This document shows, piece after piece, positions 63,415 through 64,000 of a DNA stretch of 64,000 nucleotides. Location: the NCBI GenBank assembly GCA_020848905.1, contig JADLHG010000005.1, positions 129,423 to 193,422 on the forward strand, given 5' to 3'. The number at the start of each line of letters is the position of its first letter. Within the stretch, counting starts at the first letter, position 1. The position numbers and the translations under genes were made by a program. The notes under the pieces are model-generated. The model ran no database searches and had not been told where the DNA came from. It was given only the letters and a program-made list of their open reading frames with translations. This stretch comes from Deltaproteobacteria bacterium (GTDB taxonomy: Bacteria; Myxococcota_A; Polyangia; GCA-2747355; JADLHG01).

Positions 63415-64000
63415 GGCGCCCCCCGTTCTCCTCGTCCGGCCCGTCGTCGGTCTCCGCACGCAGGGCGATGGCCGTGCGTTCGTGCAGCCGGCAGAGCGAA
63501 AGAAGCTCGCAGTACTCGCAGGTCGAGGGGGGCCGCTTCGGGTCCACCGCCGCTTCCCCGCCGAGGAAGGCGCGCGCCAGCCGTTCGAGCGCGGTCCTCC
63601 AACCCGTCGTGAGCGCGTCCCAGTCCGCGGGCCGCGTCCGGTGGCGGAGCTCCTCGAGCCGGGCGATCCCCTCGCCCAGTCCGTCGCGCGCGGCGACCCC
63701 GTCGAACCGCAGGCCGTCGGGGCGGAGCTGCGCGAAGGTCACGGCCACGATCGGCTCGTCGCGCGCGGCGAGCCAGTAGAGCGGAAGCTGCGGCTCGTCG
63801 GGCCGCTCCCCGAACCATGCCGCGGCGCTCACCTTGGCCGTCTTGTAATCGACGATCACCTCGCCTCCGTCGGGCAGCCGGTCCTTGCGGTCGAGGCGCG
63901 CCTCCACGGCCAGCCCCGCCACCTCGAAGCGCAGGGTCCCCTCGATGCGCTCGACGGTGAAGTCGGAGCGGCCGAGCTCCACCTCGAGCCAGCGGTCGAG
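63404..64000 (-). CDS. addB: AddB-like nuclease, C-terminal part only
   Basis: The reading frame stays open to the right edge, so only about 198 C-terminal codons are in the window. It shows a PD-(D/E)xK nuclease: EARLDRKDRLPDGGEVIVDYKTAKV supplies the catalytic Asp and Lys, and PQLPLYWLAA follows. Near the end CEYCELLSLC gives the C-x2-C-x5-C part of the Fe-S staple typical of AddB. The first Cys of that cluster should lie upstream, outside the window. It overlaps the addA-like start and is probably its partner subunit. Confidence 0.75.
   Translation of the reverse strand, partial: LDRWLEVELGRSDFTVERIEGTLRFEVAGLAVEARLDRKDRLPDGGEVIVDYKTAKVSAAAWFGERPDEPQLPLYWLAARDEPIVAVTFAQLRPDGLRFDGVAARDGLGEGIARLEELRHRTRPADWDALTTGWRTALERLARAFLGGEAAVDPKRPPSTCEYCELLSLCRLHERTAIALRAETDDGPDEENGGRREG

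Noticed and set aside
60025-63612. A 1195-codon open frame opposite the AddA-like helicase
   Set aside because: Composition is Arg/Glu/Gly repeats without motifs, as expected for the antisense of a GC-rich gene.

Overview
This 64 kb window is from a very GC-rich bacterial chromosome and reads like a member of the Myxococcota or a related former deltaproteobacterial lineage. Support for this comes from eukaryote-like Ser/Thr kinases with Pro/Ala-rich linkers and a PEGA domain, many lipoproteins with Asp/Pro/Ala or Gly/Asp linkers after the lipobox, FHA and CHD-cyclase signalling proteins, a Tad pilus cluster and several sigma-54-like (-24/-12) promoters. This placement is inference from gene content. 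No rRNA, tRNA, CRISPR array, transposase, integrase or phage gene was seen.

Region by region. 0-6.5 kb: two secreted lipoproteins and a 1140-residue Ser/Thr kinase whose start codon abuts a 181 bp imperfect palindrome. 6.5-12.4 kb: small secreted proteins, a DUF938 methyltransferase-like protein, a membrane-anchored ADP-ribosylglycohydrolase fused to a macro domain, and a protein with a ParB-like DGHHR motif. 12.4-17.8 kb: an M48 protease coupled to a YbjN-like protein, an FHA protein, a lipoprotein, a zinc-ribbon protein and an MNT antitoxin-like gene followed by a 27-codon remnant of its expected HEPN partner. 17.9-20.8 kb: GTP-dependent PEP carboxykinase and a coupled lipoprotein.

21.2-31.6 kb: a complete, tightly overlapping Tad/Flp pilus operon (prepilin peptidase, TadE, CpaB, CpaC secretin, CpaE/TadZ, CpaF ATPase, TadB, TadC, TadD, a small lipoprotein, a VWA-containing TadG, and the Flp pilin last). 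31.6-37.4 kb: a Cys-containing hypothetical protein, a DPP-IV-like peptidase and a zinc-type ABC importer (binding protein with a perfect 4x His repeat, ATPase, permease). 37.4-44.3 kb: a diheme-type lipoprotein, an SNase-Ada-like nuclease, a CapA-like lipoprotein, a hypothetical protein, a large secreted protein behind a sigma-54-like promoter, a lamin-tail-like protein and another lipoprotein. 44.4-46.4 kb: UvrC.

47.1-53.0 kb is the most unusual block. A class III nucleotide cyclase joined through one membrane segment to a solute-binding domain (SBP family 5) lies between a stand-alone cyclic-nucleotide-binding protein and a roughly 12-TM transporter-HEAT-cyclic-nucleotide-binding protein. 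It looks like a self-contained sense-synthesise-respond cyclic nucleotide circuit. 53-64 kb: a ThiE/TenI-like protein, a zinc-ribbon Ser/Thr kinase in an apparent operon with a hybrid PAS histidine kinase, a CorA transporter, a 99-residue hyperacidic protein, and an AddA/AddB-type helicase-nuclease pair whose AddB-like gene runs off the right edge.

Two themes cut across the window. First, at least seven genes have a TANNNT -10-like hexamer placed 6-9 nt before the start codon, suggesting leaderless transcripts. Second, four intergenic regions hold TGGCAC-N5-NTGC-like elements in the right orientation for sigma-54.
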